A stretch of DNA of 64,000 bases from Calidifontibacillus erzurumensis (GTDB lineage Bacteria; Bacillota; Bacilli; Bacillales; Bacillaceae_J), in contig NZ_JABTTE010000011.1 in the NCBI RefSeq assembly GCF_013303125.1, forward strand, positions 45,592 to 109,591, given 5' to 3'. A program made the translations under genes and the position numbers. Shown here piece after piece: positions 8,912 to 17,034 of this stretch (the stretch's first letter is position 1; each line of letters begins with the position of its first letter). The notes below the pieces were generated by a model that ran no database searches, was not told where the DNA came from, and was given only the letters and a program-made list of their open reading frames with translations.

Positions 8912-9805
8912 TTGGATATTCGACATTTAGAATATTTTGCGGAGGTTGCCAAGCATTTAAGTTTCACGAAGGCGGCATCGACTTTACATATTTCTCAGCC
9001 GTCATTAAGCAAGGCGATTCAAAATTTAGAAGGGGAGTTAGGTGTACCGTTATTTTATCGGTCTCCAAAACAATTGGAACTAACCGATGCAGGGAAAGCG
9101 GTATTAATGAATGCAAAAAACGTTTTAGAGGCCTTTTATAACTTAACATCTGAGCTGACTGAAATTGCGGAATTAAAAAAAGGAGAAATTCGAATTGGCA
9201 TACCGCCGATCATGGGAGCTGCTTTTTTTTCAAAATTAATTAGCCAATATAAAGAAATTTACCCTTTAGTTGACATTATTTTGTCTGAAGTAGGTTCAAA
9301 AGTAATTAAAGATGGCGTTGAAAATGGTTCTTTAGATATTGGGCTTATTTGTAATGCATCGATTAAAAACGATAGTTTTGAAGTTATTAATTTATTAAAA
9401 GATCCTTTAATGGTAATTGTTCATAAAGATCATCCATTATCTAAAGATGAGGTTATCGATTTTATCCAATTGGAGCATGAACCGTTTATTTTATATAGAA
9501 AAGATTTTTCGCTGTACGATCGTATTTTAGATGTTTGCCATAAATATGAATTTACACCGAATATTGTGTGTGAAACATCGCAAAAAGATTTCATCATCGA
9601 AATGGTTGGCGCTAAACTTGGCATTGCTTTACTTCCAAGCAAAATATGCCAAAACATTCAAAATGAAAAAATTGTTGGAATTCCTTTTGAATGCCCAGAA
9701 GTCTTTTTGGAATTAGGGATGATTTGGAAAAAAAATAAATACCAATCTTTTGCTGTCCGCGAATTTATTGCATTAGCTAAAAAAAGGACAGAACAATCGT
9801 TATAA
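8912..9805 (+). CDS. LysR-family transcriptional regulator
   Basis: DNA-binding regulator with an N-terminal winged helix-turn-helix (residues 1-60, including FTKAASTLHISQPSLSKAI) and a C-terminal periplasmic-binding-like effector domain, 297 residues in all. The start is taken as TTG 8912, which gives the canonical MDIRHLEYF opening and has a GGGGTG SD at proper spacing. The GTG at 8903 has no SD of its own. The ligand and targets are unknown. It converges on malate synthase G and shares a bidirectional terminator with it, so control of that gene is possible but not shown by arrangement, since LysR genes usually lie divergent from their targets. Confidence 0.88.
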   Translation: MDIRHLEYFAEVAKHLSFTKAASTLHISQPSLSKAIQNLEGELGVPLFYRSPKQLELTDAGKAVLMNAKNVLEAFYNLTSELTEIAELKKGEIRIGIPPIMGAAFFSKLISQYKEIYPLVDIILSEVGSKVIKDGVENGSLDIGLICNASIKNDSFEVINLLKDPLMVIVHKDHPLSKDEVIDFIQLEHEPFILYRKDFSLYDRILDVCHKYEFTPNIVCETSQKDFIIEMVGAKLGIALLPSKICQNIQNEKIVGIPFECPEVFLELGMIWKKNKYQSFAVREFIALAKKRTEQSL

Positions 9806-9810
9806 AAATA

Positions 9811-9862
9811 AATTCCATAAACCGATTATCGTAAAAGATTAATCAGTTTATGGAATTTTTTG
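9811..9862. terminator. Bidirectional terminator between lysR and malate synthase
   Basis: The arms ATTCCATAAACCGATTA and TAATCAGTTTATGGAAT, with an 11-nt loop, are followed by T-runs in both directions. Confidence 0.85.
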
Positions 9863-9877
9863 TTATATACTTTTTAT

Positions 9878-12064
9878 TTAGTTTTGAGTGACTGCAAACT
9901 TAGCTTTTGCTTCCGCACGACGCTTATGCAAAATAGGTTCCGTATAGCCGCTTGGTGAATCATAACCTTTAAAGATCAAGTCGCAAGCTGCTTGGAAGGC
10001 AACAGAATTTTCATAGTCAGGCGCCATATTACGATAGTTAGGGTCGCCGGCATTTTGTTCATCTACAACTTTTGCCATCCGTTTTAATGTTTCCATCACT
10101 TGCTCTTTTGTGCAAATGCCATGGTGGAGCCAGTTTGCCACATGTTGGCTTGAAATGCGCAATGTTGCTCGGTCTTCCATTAAACCGATATTGTTAATAT
10201 CAGGTACTTTTGAACAACCGACACCTTGTTCTACCCAACGAACAACATAGCCAAGGATGCCTTGAGCATTGTTGTCAAGTTCTTGTTGGATTTCTTCTGG
10301 TGACCAGTTTGGATTTTTCTCGATTGGAATTTGTAAAATTTCGTCTTGTAAATCAGCGATTGATTTCTTCAACTCATTTTGAACTTCGACCACATCGACT
10401 TGATGATAGTGAAGGGCATGCAATGTTGCAGCAGTTGGAGATGGTACCCAAGCTGTGTTTCCGCCCGCTTTTAAGTGGCCGATTTTTTGTTTTAACATTT
10501 CTGCCATCATGTCTGGGATTGCCCACATACCTTTACCGATTTGGGCGCGTCCTTGTAATCCGCATGTTAAACCGACATTTACATTTGATTTTTCATAAGC
10601 ATTGAGCCATGTGGATGATTTCATATGGTTTTTGCGGATCATAGGACCTGCTTCCATGGAAGTATGAATTTCATCGCCTGTACGGTCAAGGAATCCTGTA
10701 TTGATGAAGACAATCCGGTCTTTTACTTCATAAATGCAGTTTTTCAAGTTTAAGGATGTACGTCTTTCTTCATCCATCACACCGATTTTGATTGTGTTGC
10801 GCTCTAATTGAAGCATGTCTTCCACACGTTCAAACAGCTTGTTACTAAAAGCAACTTCTTTAGAGCCATGCATTTTCGGTTTTACGATGTAAATTGATCC
10901 TTTTTTAGAGTTTGTATATTTCGTATTTCCAATGATGTCATGGGAAGCGATTAAACTGCTGATCGCTGCATCTAAAATTCCTTCAGGCACTTCTTCGCCG
11001 TTTTCATCTAAGATGGCATTTGTTGTCATTAAATGGCCAACATTTCGGCAAAACATTAGTGAGCGTCCAGAAAGTGTCAATGTTTCACCAGTTAATGTTG
11101 TGTACGTACGATCAGGATTCAATGTACGTGTCATCATTTTGTTATTCTTTTCGAATGTCGCACTGATGTCGCCTTTAATAAGGCCTAACCAGTTGCGGTA
11201 TACGCGAACTTTGTCTTCAGCGTCAACAGCCGCAACAGAATCTTCAAAGTCCATGATCGTTGTAACGGCAGATTCCATTACGATATCTTTAATACCAGCT
11301 TGGTCTGATTTACCAATCGGATGGTTTCTGTCCATTTGAATTTCAAAATGAAGCCCGTTATTTTTAAATAATAAAGTAGATGGATTTTCTGCTTCCCCTT
11401 GGTAGGCGATCAGTTTTTCAGAATCTTTTAAAGTTGTTGTTACGCCATTTTCAAGGGTAACTTGTAATGTTTGACCGTTAATTTCATATTTAACAGCGTT
11501 CTTATGTGATCCTTCTTGAAGAGGAATCGTTTGATCAAGAAACTCTTTTGCATAAGCGATAACTTTTTCACCGCGAGCCGGGTTGTATGATGCCGTACGT
11601 TCTGTACCTTCTTCTTCTGGAATAGCATCCGTTCCATAAAGCGCATCGTAAAGGCTTCCCCAGCGGGCATTCGCAGCATTAATCGCATACCGGGCATTAT
11701 CAACAGGCACAACAAGCTGAGGACCTGCTTGGACTGAAATTTCATCGTCGACATTTGCCGTATTGATTGTAAAATCTTCAACTTCCTTTTCTATATAATC
11801 AATTTCTTGTAAAAATCTTTTATATTCTTCAAATTGAAAGGAATCTTTATTTTTCAAATGCCATTCATTAATTCTTTTTTGCATTTCATCTCTTTTGGCT
11901 AAAAGCGCTTTGTTTTCAGGAGTTAAGTCTTTAATGAGCGCCTCAAGTCCATTCCAAAATTGTTCAACAGTGACGCGAGTTCCTGGAAGAGCTTCATTGT
12001 TAATAAAGTCTTTTAGGATCGAAGCTACCTGTAAATTGCCGATTTTTTCATAGTTCGTCATCAT
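9878..12064 (-). CDS. glcB: Malate synthase G
   Basis: Condenses glyoxylate and acetyl-CoA to malate, the second step of the glyoxylate shunt. At about 728 residues it is the monomeric G isoform rather than the ~530-residue A isoform. Conserved blocks are visible: the Mg-binding [51 protein letters not shown] with the catalytic Arg-Thr-Gly (written in parts), [19 protein letters not shown], and the C-terminal [10 protein letters not shown] and [12 protein letters not shown]. The frame extends 16 codons upstream, but GGAGG at 12071-12075 places the start at ATG 12064. Isocitrate lyase, its pathway partner, is at 60112-61395, about 48 kb away and not in an operon with it. Confidence 0.95.
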   Translation of the reverse strand: MMTNYEKIGNLQVASILKDFINNEALPGTRVTVEQFWNGLEALIKDLTPENKALLAKRDEMQKRINEWHLKNKDSFQFEEYKRFLQEIDYIEKEVEDFTINTANVDDEISVQAGPQLVVPVDNARYAINAANARWGSLYDALYGTDAIPEEEGTERTASYNPARGEKVIAYAKEFLDQTIPLQEGSHKNAVKYEINGQTLQVTLENGVTTTLKDSEKLIAYQGEAENPSTLLFKNNGLHFEIQMDRNHPIGKSDQAGIKDIVMESAVTTIMDFEDSVAAVDAEDKVRVYRNWLGLIKGDISATFEKNNKMMTRTLNPDRTYTTLTGETLTLSGRSLMFCRNVGHLMTTNAILDENGEEVPEGILDAAISSLIASHDIIGNTKYTNSKKGSIYIVKPKMHGSKEVAFSNKLFERVEDMLQLERNTIKIGVMDEERRTSLNLKNCIYEVKDRIVFINTGFLDRTGDEIHTSMEAGPMIRKNHMKSSTWLNAYEKSNVNVGLTCGLQGRAQIGKGMWAIPDMMAEMLKQKIGHLKAGGNTAWVPSPTAATLHALHYHQVDVVEVQNELKKSIADLQDEILQIPIEKNPNWSPEEIQQELDNNAQGILGYVVRWVEQGVGCSKVPDINNIGLMEDRATLRISSQHVANWLHHGICTKEQVMETLKRMAKVVDEQNAGDPNYRNMAPDYENSVAFQAACDLIFKGYDSPSGYTEPILHKRRAEAKAKFAVTQN

Positions 12065-12306
12065 TTGTTTCCTCCCTAATTTAAAAAGATAGTTCTCTCC
12101 TGAACAGATCATTTCAAAAAAATTTTTAAAATTACATCTATTTCTCTTGGTTTTATTATAAAAGTTTTTTCGTATTCTTAAAAATACATTTTTTGAATAA
12201 TGAGTATGCCCTAAGGTTATAGACAGAAAGAAAGAGGCTTGCCGAAAAGTGTTTTATAAAAAAATTAGCCTAGACACTTGATCGACAGCCTCGTTATTCG
12301 ACAATG

Positions 12307-12528
12307 TTATAAATCATGTTGAAATTCTCTTTTTTCGTGCTTGGTGAGCCAATTTTTTATATCAGTCAAAATGGCAAATGCTAATAATGAATTAATGAGC
12401 CAAACGGTAATAAATTGGCCGTTTGTCCCCAGTTTGATCGTATCGTAATTTTTAATTTCCATGACAATAAAAGCTTCTACTAAAATCAACCCTAGTCCCA
12501 ACAAAAGAGCAGACCCTGCACGAAACAA
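12307..12528 (-). CDS. Small two-helix membrane protein
   Basis: A 73-residue protein that I do not recognise. Two hydrophobic helices are visible (residues 5-24, ALLLGLGLILVEAFIVM; and about 41-57, VWLINSLLAFAILTDI), separated by a polar loop and followed by a basic, highly charged tail (KHEKREFQHDL). The topology suggests a small inner-membrane protein with both ends on the same side. The start is TTG, supported by an AAGGAAGG SD. It stands alone between malate synthase and the secreted protein gene. Confidence 0.65.
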   Translation of the reverse strand: MFRAGSALLLGLGLILVEAFIVMEIKNYDTIKLGTNGQFITVWLINSLLAFAILTDIKNWLTKHEKREFQHDL

Positions 12529-12707
12529 TAAAATTCCTTCCTTCCTAAAATAGTAATATTCATCTTAATATTATCTGAATATTTTCATTTTAGCATAGAT
12601 TGTCCATTTGTTAAGACTTTAATCGTAATTTTTTGAACGTGCGTCAAAAATCTCTTTTGATTTGCGAATGAATAAGTAAAATACTTAAAAGGGAGAGAGC
12701 AATACAT

Positions 12708-13568
12708 ATGAATAGTAAGAAGAAGTTTTCAAAAACACTTTCCAAATGTATGGTTGCCGCGATGTTAACCGTTCCATTTGGAGCTAGTGTTGCATCTGCG
12801 GAGCAAACGGCAGCGCAGGAAAATATAGTGAAAAGTGAAATAAAAACAGAAGTTTCCGAATCGGTTGTATTGCCTGGGGATTTATTTTACTTTGCTAAAA
12901 TATTAACAGAAAAAATTAAACTTGCTTTAGCCAATGAAGATCTCGAAAAGGCGAAACTGTTAGTTCAATTTACACAAGACCGGTTACATGAAGCAGAGCT
13001 TCTGTTTAAAAATGGAGATGAAAAATTAGCTTATGAAACATTAAAAAAGGCCGTTGAATTGCAAAACAAAGCGCTTGATTATAGCGGACAAAGCGAGAGT
13101 GGAAATACTGTTGACCAATCTCTGGATAAAAAAGAACATGGGGCTAAAAAAGAAGATTTATCGAAAAAAACTAAACTGAAAAACAGTGCAGAAATAGAAG
13201 CTGCAAAAAAAGAACTGGAAGAAGCATTTTCGAATAATGTTCATGGTTTACTGAATGCGATGCAGCATGTAAAAAATCCGAAGGCACTGAAAGAACTTAC
13301 AAAAAATCTTGAAAAGCAAGCAAAACAATATGAAAAAAACTATGGGAAACTTTTAAAAGAAGAAGTGAAGTATGAGAAAAAGGAAACAGATGAATCAAAA
13401 AAAGGTGCTCCCCACAAATTGAAACATGAAAAGAAGAAGCAGAAAGATGAAAGGAAGAAATTGAAAGAAGAACAAAAACAAGAAAGAAAACTAGCCCATG
13501 AAAAGAAAAAACTAGAGAAAAAACAAAAGAAGGAAGAAAGAAAACAAGAAAAAAAGAATGAGCGATAA
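12708..13568 (+). CDS. Secreted DUF5667-like protein with Lys/Glu-rich tail
   Basis: A 286-residue exported protein. The signal peptide is clear: basic N-terminus, hydrophobic core and an SVASA cleavage motif before EQ at about residue 32. Residues 45-125 are a helical domain beginning VVLPGDLFYFAKIL, the pattern seen in DUF5667 proteins (LPGDPLY-type). From about residue 130 the sequence becomes almost entirely Lys/Glu/Gln and should form a long charged coil (KKKLEKKQKKEERKQEKKNE). No enzymatic motif is present. The basic tail might bind wall polymers or nucleic acid; this is inference. The start is supported by GGGAGAGAG and the gene ends at a strong terminator. Confidence 0.7.
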   Translation: MNSKKKFSKTLSKCMVAAMLTVPFGASVASAEQTAAQENIVKSEIKTEVSESVVLPGDLFYFAKILTEKIKLALANEDLEKAKLLVQFTQDRLHEAELLFKNGDEKLAYETLKKAVELQNKALDYSGQSESGNTVDQSLDKKEHGAKKEDLSKKTKLKNSAEIEAAKKELEEAFSNNVHGLLNAMQHVKNPKALKELTKNLEKQAKQYEKNYGKLLKEEVKYEKKETDESKKGAPHKLKHEKKKQKDERKKLKEEQKQERKLAHEKKKLEKKQKKEERKQEKKNER

Positions 13569-13607
13569 TTATGTCTGAAAAGACAAGTGCTTGAAAAAGG
13601 TCTGAAA

Positions 13608-13663
13608 AAAATAATAGCAAGCGGTGAAAATAATCATTTTTACCACTTGCTATTATTTATATT
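13608..13663. terminator. Strong bidirectional terminator
   Basis: The arms AATAATAGCAAGCGGTGAAAA and TTTTTACCACTTGCTATTATT (each 21 nt or less) flank a short loop. It separates the secreted-protein gene from fbpB, which is transcribed toward it. Confidence 0.85.
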
Positions 13664-13701
13664 TATTAGAGAATCCTTTGATCATAAAGGATACCTTATA
13701 A

Positions 13702-13848
13702 TTAACGTTTTGAAATGGCAGCAAGCAATTCTTTTTCATGTCTTTTTTCTAATTTTAGCTCAATGCGGTCCAATTCTTTTTCGTTTTTCAAAAGCTCGCG
13801 TTTATTTTCTTTTACTAACTCTTCGAATGGTAACATACGTTTTTTCAT
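13702..13848 (-). CDS. fbpB: Fur-regulated basic protein B (FbpB-like)
   Basis: A 48-residue, very basic protein beginning MKKRMLPFEELVKENK, with a Lys/Glu-rich helical remainder. This matches the Fur-regulated basic proteins of Bacillus, in particular the FbpB/FbpC type (S/PFEELVxENKxELL). In B. subtilis FbpB acts with the small RNA FsrA as a proposed RNA chaperone that spares iron by silencing iron-rich enzymes. The ATG has a GGAGG SD nine bases upstream, and a Fur-like box sits about 37 bp before it. It is isolated, with no fsrA homologue that I can recognise next to it. Confidence 0.75.
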   Translation of the reverse strand: MKKRMLPFEELVKENKRELLKNEKELDRIELKLEKRHEKELLAAISKR

Positions 13849-13884
13849 TGTCAACAATCCTCCATTTATTTTTACCACTTTCAG

Positions 13885-13899
13885 TGATAATAATTTTTT
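13885..13899 (-). promoter_or_regulatory. Candidate Fur box upstream of fbpB
   Basis: Read on the minus strand, the 15-mer AAAAAATTATTATCA matches the 7-1-7 Fur consensus TGATAATNATTATCA at 11 of 14 defined positions, with a perfect right half. The position upstream of a Fur-regulated basic protein makes it credible. Confidence 0.55.
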
Positions 13900-14061
13900 T
13901 TATAGTTTTATTATAAATTCTCTTTAATTCGACAATATATGATATAAATCACATTTTCAATACTTTTGTATATAATTTCACAATATCTTAACAATTTTCT
14001 GAAATATTCTGCTAATATAATACCAAAACTTGGATAGTTGAGGGGGTTAGGAGGAAAAAAG

Positions 14062-14106
14062 TTGATTGGATGGGAAGTTGTGTGGATTTTACCAATTTGG
14101 AAATAA
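14062..14106 (+). CDS. Possible 14-codon peptide (uncertain)
   Basis: A TTG start follows a strong GGAGG with 7-nt spacing and reads MIGWEVVWILPIWK before TAA. It is immediately followed by the hairpin at 14109-14135. The sequence is Trp/Ile-rich and hydrophobic. It could be a leader or toxin-like peptide or a chance frame: the hairpin has its T-run on the other strand and belongs to the SASP gene, so nothing obvious lies downstream to be regulated. Confidence 0.2.
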   Translation: MIGWEVVWILPIWK

Positions 14107-14135
14107 AAGGTCCCAAGCGGGGATTGCTTGGGACC
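14104..14135 (-). terminator. Terminator of the SASP gene
   Basis: The 10-bp perfect stem GGTCCCAAGC / GCTTGGGACC with a 7-nt loop is followed on the minus strand by TTTTATTT, 26 bp after the SASP stop. Confidence 0.9.
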
Positions 14136-14161
14136 TTGAAGCCATTCATATGAAATTTTTA

Positions 14162-14371
14162 TTAAAACTGACCGCGAGTTCCAGCTAATTGTTGTTGAGC
14201 CATAGATACTAGGCGTTTTGTAATTTCTCCACCAACAGATCCGTTAGCACGAGAAGTTGTGTCAGGACCAAGGTTTACACCAAATTCTTGAGCAATTTCA
14301 TATTTCATTTGGTCAAGTGCTTGTTGAACACCAGGAACTAATAATTGGTTGCTGCTGTTGTTGTTTGGCAT
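14162..14371 (-). CDS. Alpha/beta-type small acid-soluble spore protein
   Basis: DNA-binding SASP that saturates the forespore chromosome, protects it from UV and damage, and is degraded at germination. The family signatures are complete: [12 protein letters not shown] at the start, the GPR protease cleavage site EIAQEFGV near residue 28, the [25 protein letters not shown]-binding core (shown here in part: [20 protein letters not shown]), and a short QQQLAG tail. The length of 69 residues is standard. ATG 14371 has better spacing to the AAGGAG than the in-frame ATG at 14377. Expression under sigma-G is expected from the family. A tRNA-like fold lies immediately upstream (14406-14464). Confidence 0.95.
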   Translation of the reverse strand: MPNNNSSNQLLVPGVQQALDQMKYEIAQEFGVNLGPDTTSRANGSVGGEITKRLVSMAQQQLAGTRGQF

Positions 14372-14405
14372 AATCATCCACTCCTTGAGAATGTTCTAGT
14401 TGTAA

Positions 14406-14464
14406 TGGTAGGGTTAGTTGGATTTGCACCAACAGTATTCTTTACTGCCTTGAAGGCTAACCCT
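14406..14464 (-). ncRNA. Miniature tRNA-like cloverleaf with encoded CCA
   Basis: Read on the minus strand, 59 nt fold with no unpaired junction bases. The parts are: acceptor AGGGTTA / TAACCCT (7 bp, perfect); hairpin GCCT-TCA-AGGC; hairpin AGTA-AAGAA-TACT; a T-arm-like hairpin GTTGG-TGCAAAT-CCAAC (5 bp, 7-nt loop as in tRNA); then a discriminator A and CCA. The D and anticodon arms are too short for a working tRNA, since the middle loop is only 5 nt. It lies in the same orientation as, and about 35 nt before, the SASP start. Whether it is a separate RNA or part of the SASP 5' leader cannot be told from sequence. Confidence 0.5.
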
Positions 14465-14714
14465 ATATTTGTATTTGATACTTTGTTGTATTCTTAAGTT
14501 ATCCAGTTCTTTTTGTTGTATGAGTAGTAATTTTTGGTATTTATTATAATATCTTTTAGAGAAATTTTATTAAGTGTATTTTATGAACTCTTTCAAGTCC
14601 TATACATTTTTCAAGTGGTAATTATTGGTGCCCTATCGTTGTAGTAGTTTAAAGAAGACATACGCATACTTACAGGTAACAAAATATTTTTTAAGTAATC
14701 AAAAGGAGACTAGT

Positions 14715-14969
14715 ATGATGTATGTATGTCCTCTTTGCAACAAATTAGGGCAAAAAAATTATCAATGTCCAACCTGCCTGACAAGTCTTGAAGATTGTGG
14801 AAGGTTAATGGATTATTTTGATAATTATAGTCCGTATTTAGAAATTGACGGAACGAAGTTAGTTGATGGCTATCCGAACGATCAAAAAAACCACCAATGT
14901 CCCCATGTTTTTTATTGTCCGAACTGCTTGACAGAACAGGTTTATTTAATTGATGAAATAATCTTCTAA
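14715..14969 (+). CDS. Small zinc-ribbon protein
   Basis: An 84-residue protein with three CxxC pairs: CPLC at residues 4-7, CPTC around 18-21 and CPNC around 68-71. There is a further Cys before the last knuckle (QCPHVFYCPNC). This is a zinc-ribbon/rubredoxin-like arrangement; the middle is acidic. Proteins of this kind often act as small adaptors, but the specific family is not recognised. The frame is open 30 codons upstream, but AAGGAG six bases before ATG 14715 fixes the start. It lies 110 bp before the CsoR-family gene on the same strand; co-transcription is possible. Confidence 0.65.
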   Translation: MMYVCPLCNKLGQKNYQCPTCLTSLEDCGRLMDYFDNYSPYLEIDGTKLVDGYPNDQKNHQCPHVFYCPNCLTEQVYLIDEIIF

Positions 14970-15078
14970 TCCCATAATTTTTTATGAGAATAATGTGTAA
15001 TGATTTCTTTTAATGGAAATATATTATATAATTTAAGTACATGGTGGGGTAATTTGATTTATAAGGATGGTGTACAAA

Positions 15079-15339
15079 ATGGAATATCCGCAAGATATGA
15101 AAAATCGTCTTAGACGAGTTGAAGGACAAGTTCGTGGTATCATTCGCATGATGGAAGAAGATAAAGATTGTAAAGATGTGATTACACAATTATCTGCTGT
15201 CCGCGCTGCCATAGATCGAACAATCGGCTATGTCGTTGCTAAAAACCTTGAGCATTGCATCCGCATGCAAGCGGAAAAAGGAGAAAGTGCAGAAGAGGTT
15301 ATAAATGAAGCAGTTAAATTAATTGTGAAAAGCAGATAA
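15079..15339 (+). CDS. CsoR/CstR/FrmR-family repressor
   Basis: An 86-residue all-helical DNA-binding repressor (DUF156 fold). The family signature RLRRVEGQVRGIIRMMEE opens helix 1. The two sensor cysteines are in DKDCKD and KNLEHC. Copper-sensing CsoR has a His four residues before the second Cys; here that position is Asn (AKNLEHC). This fits the persulfide/thiol-responsive CstR or YrkD subgroup better than a copper sensor. The GTG-containing stretch upstream provides AAGGATGGTG as SD for ATG 15079; an in-frame ATG at 15067 lacks one. No rhodanese, sulfurtransferase or copper ATPase gene lies beside it, so its target is elsewhere or the gene is autoregulated. Confidence 0.88.
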   Translation: MEYPQDMKNRLRRVEGQVRGIIRMMEEDKDCKDVITQLSAVRAAIDRTIGYVVAKNLEHCIRMQAEKGESAEEVINEAVKLIVKSR

Positions 15340-15411
15340 AATATAGACGCCGATGTTAAACTCATTTAAAAAATATGCCGCCCATTTTATACTAATGGTT
15401 TACAAAAATAG

Positions 15412-15458
15412 GCACAGGGCAAGAAGCCAAGTTCACAATGCCCTGTGCTTAACTTTTT
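15412..15458. terminator. Bidirectional terminator
   Basis: The 10-bp stem GCACAGGGCA / TGCCCTGTGC, with a T-run on the plus strand and a T-rich run on the minus side, lies between the CsoR-like gene and the opposing small gene at 15457. Confidence 0.8.
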
Positions 15459-15663
15459 ATGTCAATTCCAAAGGCGGTTCTTCCTCAAGCATATTTCGAT
15501 CGTCGTCGATCGGTTTTTCCACTCCTCTAGTGATGACCGTTCCACCAGCCATTCCTTCATTAATCATACGATCGACATCCATAAAATAACGGTCGCGTCC
15601 TTCATATTTTGAGTCTTTAGCTAATAATGCTTGAATTTCCTGTTCTCTGTCGTTGTGTTCCAT
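15457..15663 (-). CDS. Hypothetical acidic protein, 68 aa
   Basis: A short, very acidic protein that I do not recognise. It has an N-terminal charged helix (DREQEIQALLAKDSKYEGRD), a middle segment (YFMDVDRMINEGMAGGTV) and an acidic C-terminal tail with EEEPPLEL. There is no export signal or membrane helix. A strong AGGAGGAGG SD nine bases before the ATG makes it a real gene. It is convergent with the CsoR-like gene across a shared terminator. The Gly-rich middle and small size recall minor spore proteins, but this is only an impression. Confidence 0.6.
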   Translation of the reverse strand: MEHNDREQEIQALLAKDSKYEGRDRYFMDVDRMINEGMAGGTVITRGVEKPIDDDRNMLEEEPPLELT

Positions 15664-15958
15664 TGATTAGTTCCTCCTCCTTTTCCCTTAATTTGCACAT
15701 ATGTAAATGAACTATGCATGACGAATGAAAAAGGATAGGGAAGTGGAAGGGACTAAAGAGCATTTTATTAAACCTTAAAGCGAGCTTAGGCGCTTATAAA
15801 TGTGATTGTATCATTTTTTTGGCAGGTCATCACCACATGAATATCCACAGTTTTTGGGAATAATAGAAGTTAAGCTGATCGATGTTGAAGAAATTCTAAA
15901 ATCGATCATTTTAGTCCACTGAAAAAACATGCTCTGTAATTGTAAGTGGTGATGGACG
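15664..15958. other. Intergenic gap with no gene seen
   Basis: About 300 bp between the 68-aa gene and the last ATP-grasp gene. The only structure noticed is GATCGAT (15878-15884) / ATCGATC (15901-15907), an inverted repeat with a 16-nt loop and no T-run. No open frame with an SD was found. Confidence 0.4.
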
Positions 15959-15990
15959 AAAAAAAGAGGCTATTTTTAAGCCCTTTTTGT
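15958..15990 (-). terminator. Terminator overlapping the 3' end of the ATP-grasp gene
   Basis: The arms GGGCT and AGCCT flank the TAA stop and are followed on the minus strand by TTTTTTT, so the hairpin includes the last codons. Confidence 0.55.
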
Positions 15991-17034
15991 ATCATATTCG
16001 AGAAAAATTTCGACTAAATGATTCAAGCCTTTTTCATAAATATCCGGCTCGTCAAATTTCATCGGTTTGGAATTGACATCAAAGATGAAAAATCGGTTAT
16101 CGACTGTTTTTCCAATATCCATTGAAAATTCTTTAACAGCTCCTGGACGAAATGCTCTTTCCAAAACTTTTCCTGTCCGTCTGGCCAACAATCGGATGTA
16201 TTCGAGGTCTTTCTCGTTCGTCACTTGGTCTACTTCGAGTAAATTTCCTCCCTTTAAAACATGTGTAGTAATGCCATTTCTTTTGCTTTGACGGATACCT
16301 ATTCCTGATACAATCCAATTATTTTTTACGTGATGAACGAGAACGCGATAATCATACGTTCGTTCATTTTGCTGCAGTAGATCTTTTTTTTGCTGGATAA
16401 TATATTCTCTTTTTTCAAGTAGTGGAGTGATTTTTCGGTCCCAAATATTTTGGAAAAAAGTTGAACCGTATATTTGCCCATGACCTTTTAATTGGAAGCT
16501 ATCATTGTCATTGATTGAAAGGACAAAAATTCCATTTCCTTTGCTGCCGTCATTTGGTTTTAAATAAAGGGAGCGAAAGTCTTTTATTCGTTGTTCGAGT
16601 TGTTCTTTTGATTGAACTTTTTCGGTAAAAGGAAGATGTTTTTTTAATTTTGCATCTTTGTGTAAAATCGAATAAATATCCCATTTTTTAAAAAAACTGC
16701 AATTAAACATTGGAATGCGTTTGTTTTTGCACCAAGATGAAAAAGCTTGAAATTGTTCTGTCTGTTCATCTTTACGGTATGGGATGCGATTATATACGAC
16801 CGTTGGTGTACCGATATTGCTGACGTAAGCCCAGCTATTTTTCTTCTCATAAAAAATATAGCCGCCATTGATTTTGTTATTTTTTAATGATGATAATGTT
16901 AAAACGACGACAGTTCTTCCTTTTTCGGCTAATTTCCGGGAAAGGTCACGGAAAAGTTCAAAGTTTCCTGTAATCGGCGCATTTTTTCCTTCCGTCGTTA
17001 AAATACCAAAGTATGGGTGGTTATTTTTTTTCAT
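15976..17034 (-). CDS. YheC/YheD-family ATP-grasp protein (paralogue 4)
   Basis: This 352-residue protein belongs to the endospore coat-associated YheC/YheD group. It has the N-terminal GILTTEG domain, the shared VVYNRIP and MFNCSFFKKWDIYSIL blocks, the ATP-binding YLKPNDGSKGNGIFVLS, and the C-terminal Mg/ATP motif MDIGKTVDNRFFIFDVNSKP. ATP-grasp enzymes join a carboxylate to an amine; the substrate is unknown. The frame stays open to a TTG at 17148, but that stretch is a structured leader shared with prsA, so the ATG at 17034 is taken as the start. No SD lies directly before it: the AAAGGAGG is 137 nt upstream. A terminator at 17262-17320 separates it from the other three paralogues. Confidence 0.8.
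   Translation of the reverse strand: MKKNNHPYFGILTTEGKNAPITGNFELFRDLSRKLAEKGRTVVVLTLSSLKNNKINGGYIFYEKKNSWAYVSNIGTPTVVYNRIPYRKDEQTEQFQAFSSWCKNKRIPMFNCSFFKKWDIYSILHKDAKLKKHLPFTEKVQSKEQLEQRIKDFRSLYLKPNDGSKGNGIFVLSINDNDSFQLKGHGQIYGSTFFQNIWDRKITPLLEKREYIIQQKKDLLQQNERTYDYRVLVHHVKNNWIVSGIGIRQSKRNGITTHVLKGGNLLEVDQVTNEKDLEYIRLLARRTGKVLERAFRPGAVKEFSMDIGKTVDNRFFIFDVNSKPMKFDEPDIYEKGLNHLVEIFLEYDTKRA

Noticed and set aside
14406..14464. Functional tRNA gene
   Set aside because: The middle hairpin has a 4-bp stem and 5-nt loop, so there is no 7-nt anticodon loop, and the D-arm is only 4 bp with a 3-nt loop.
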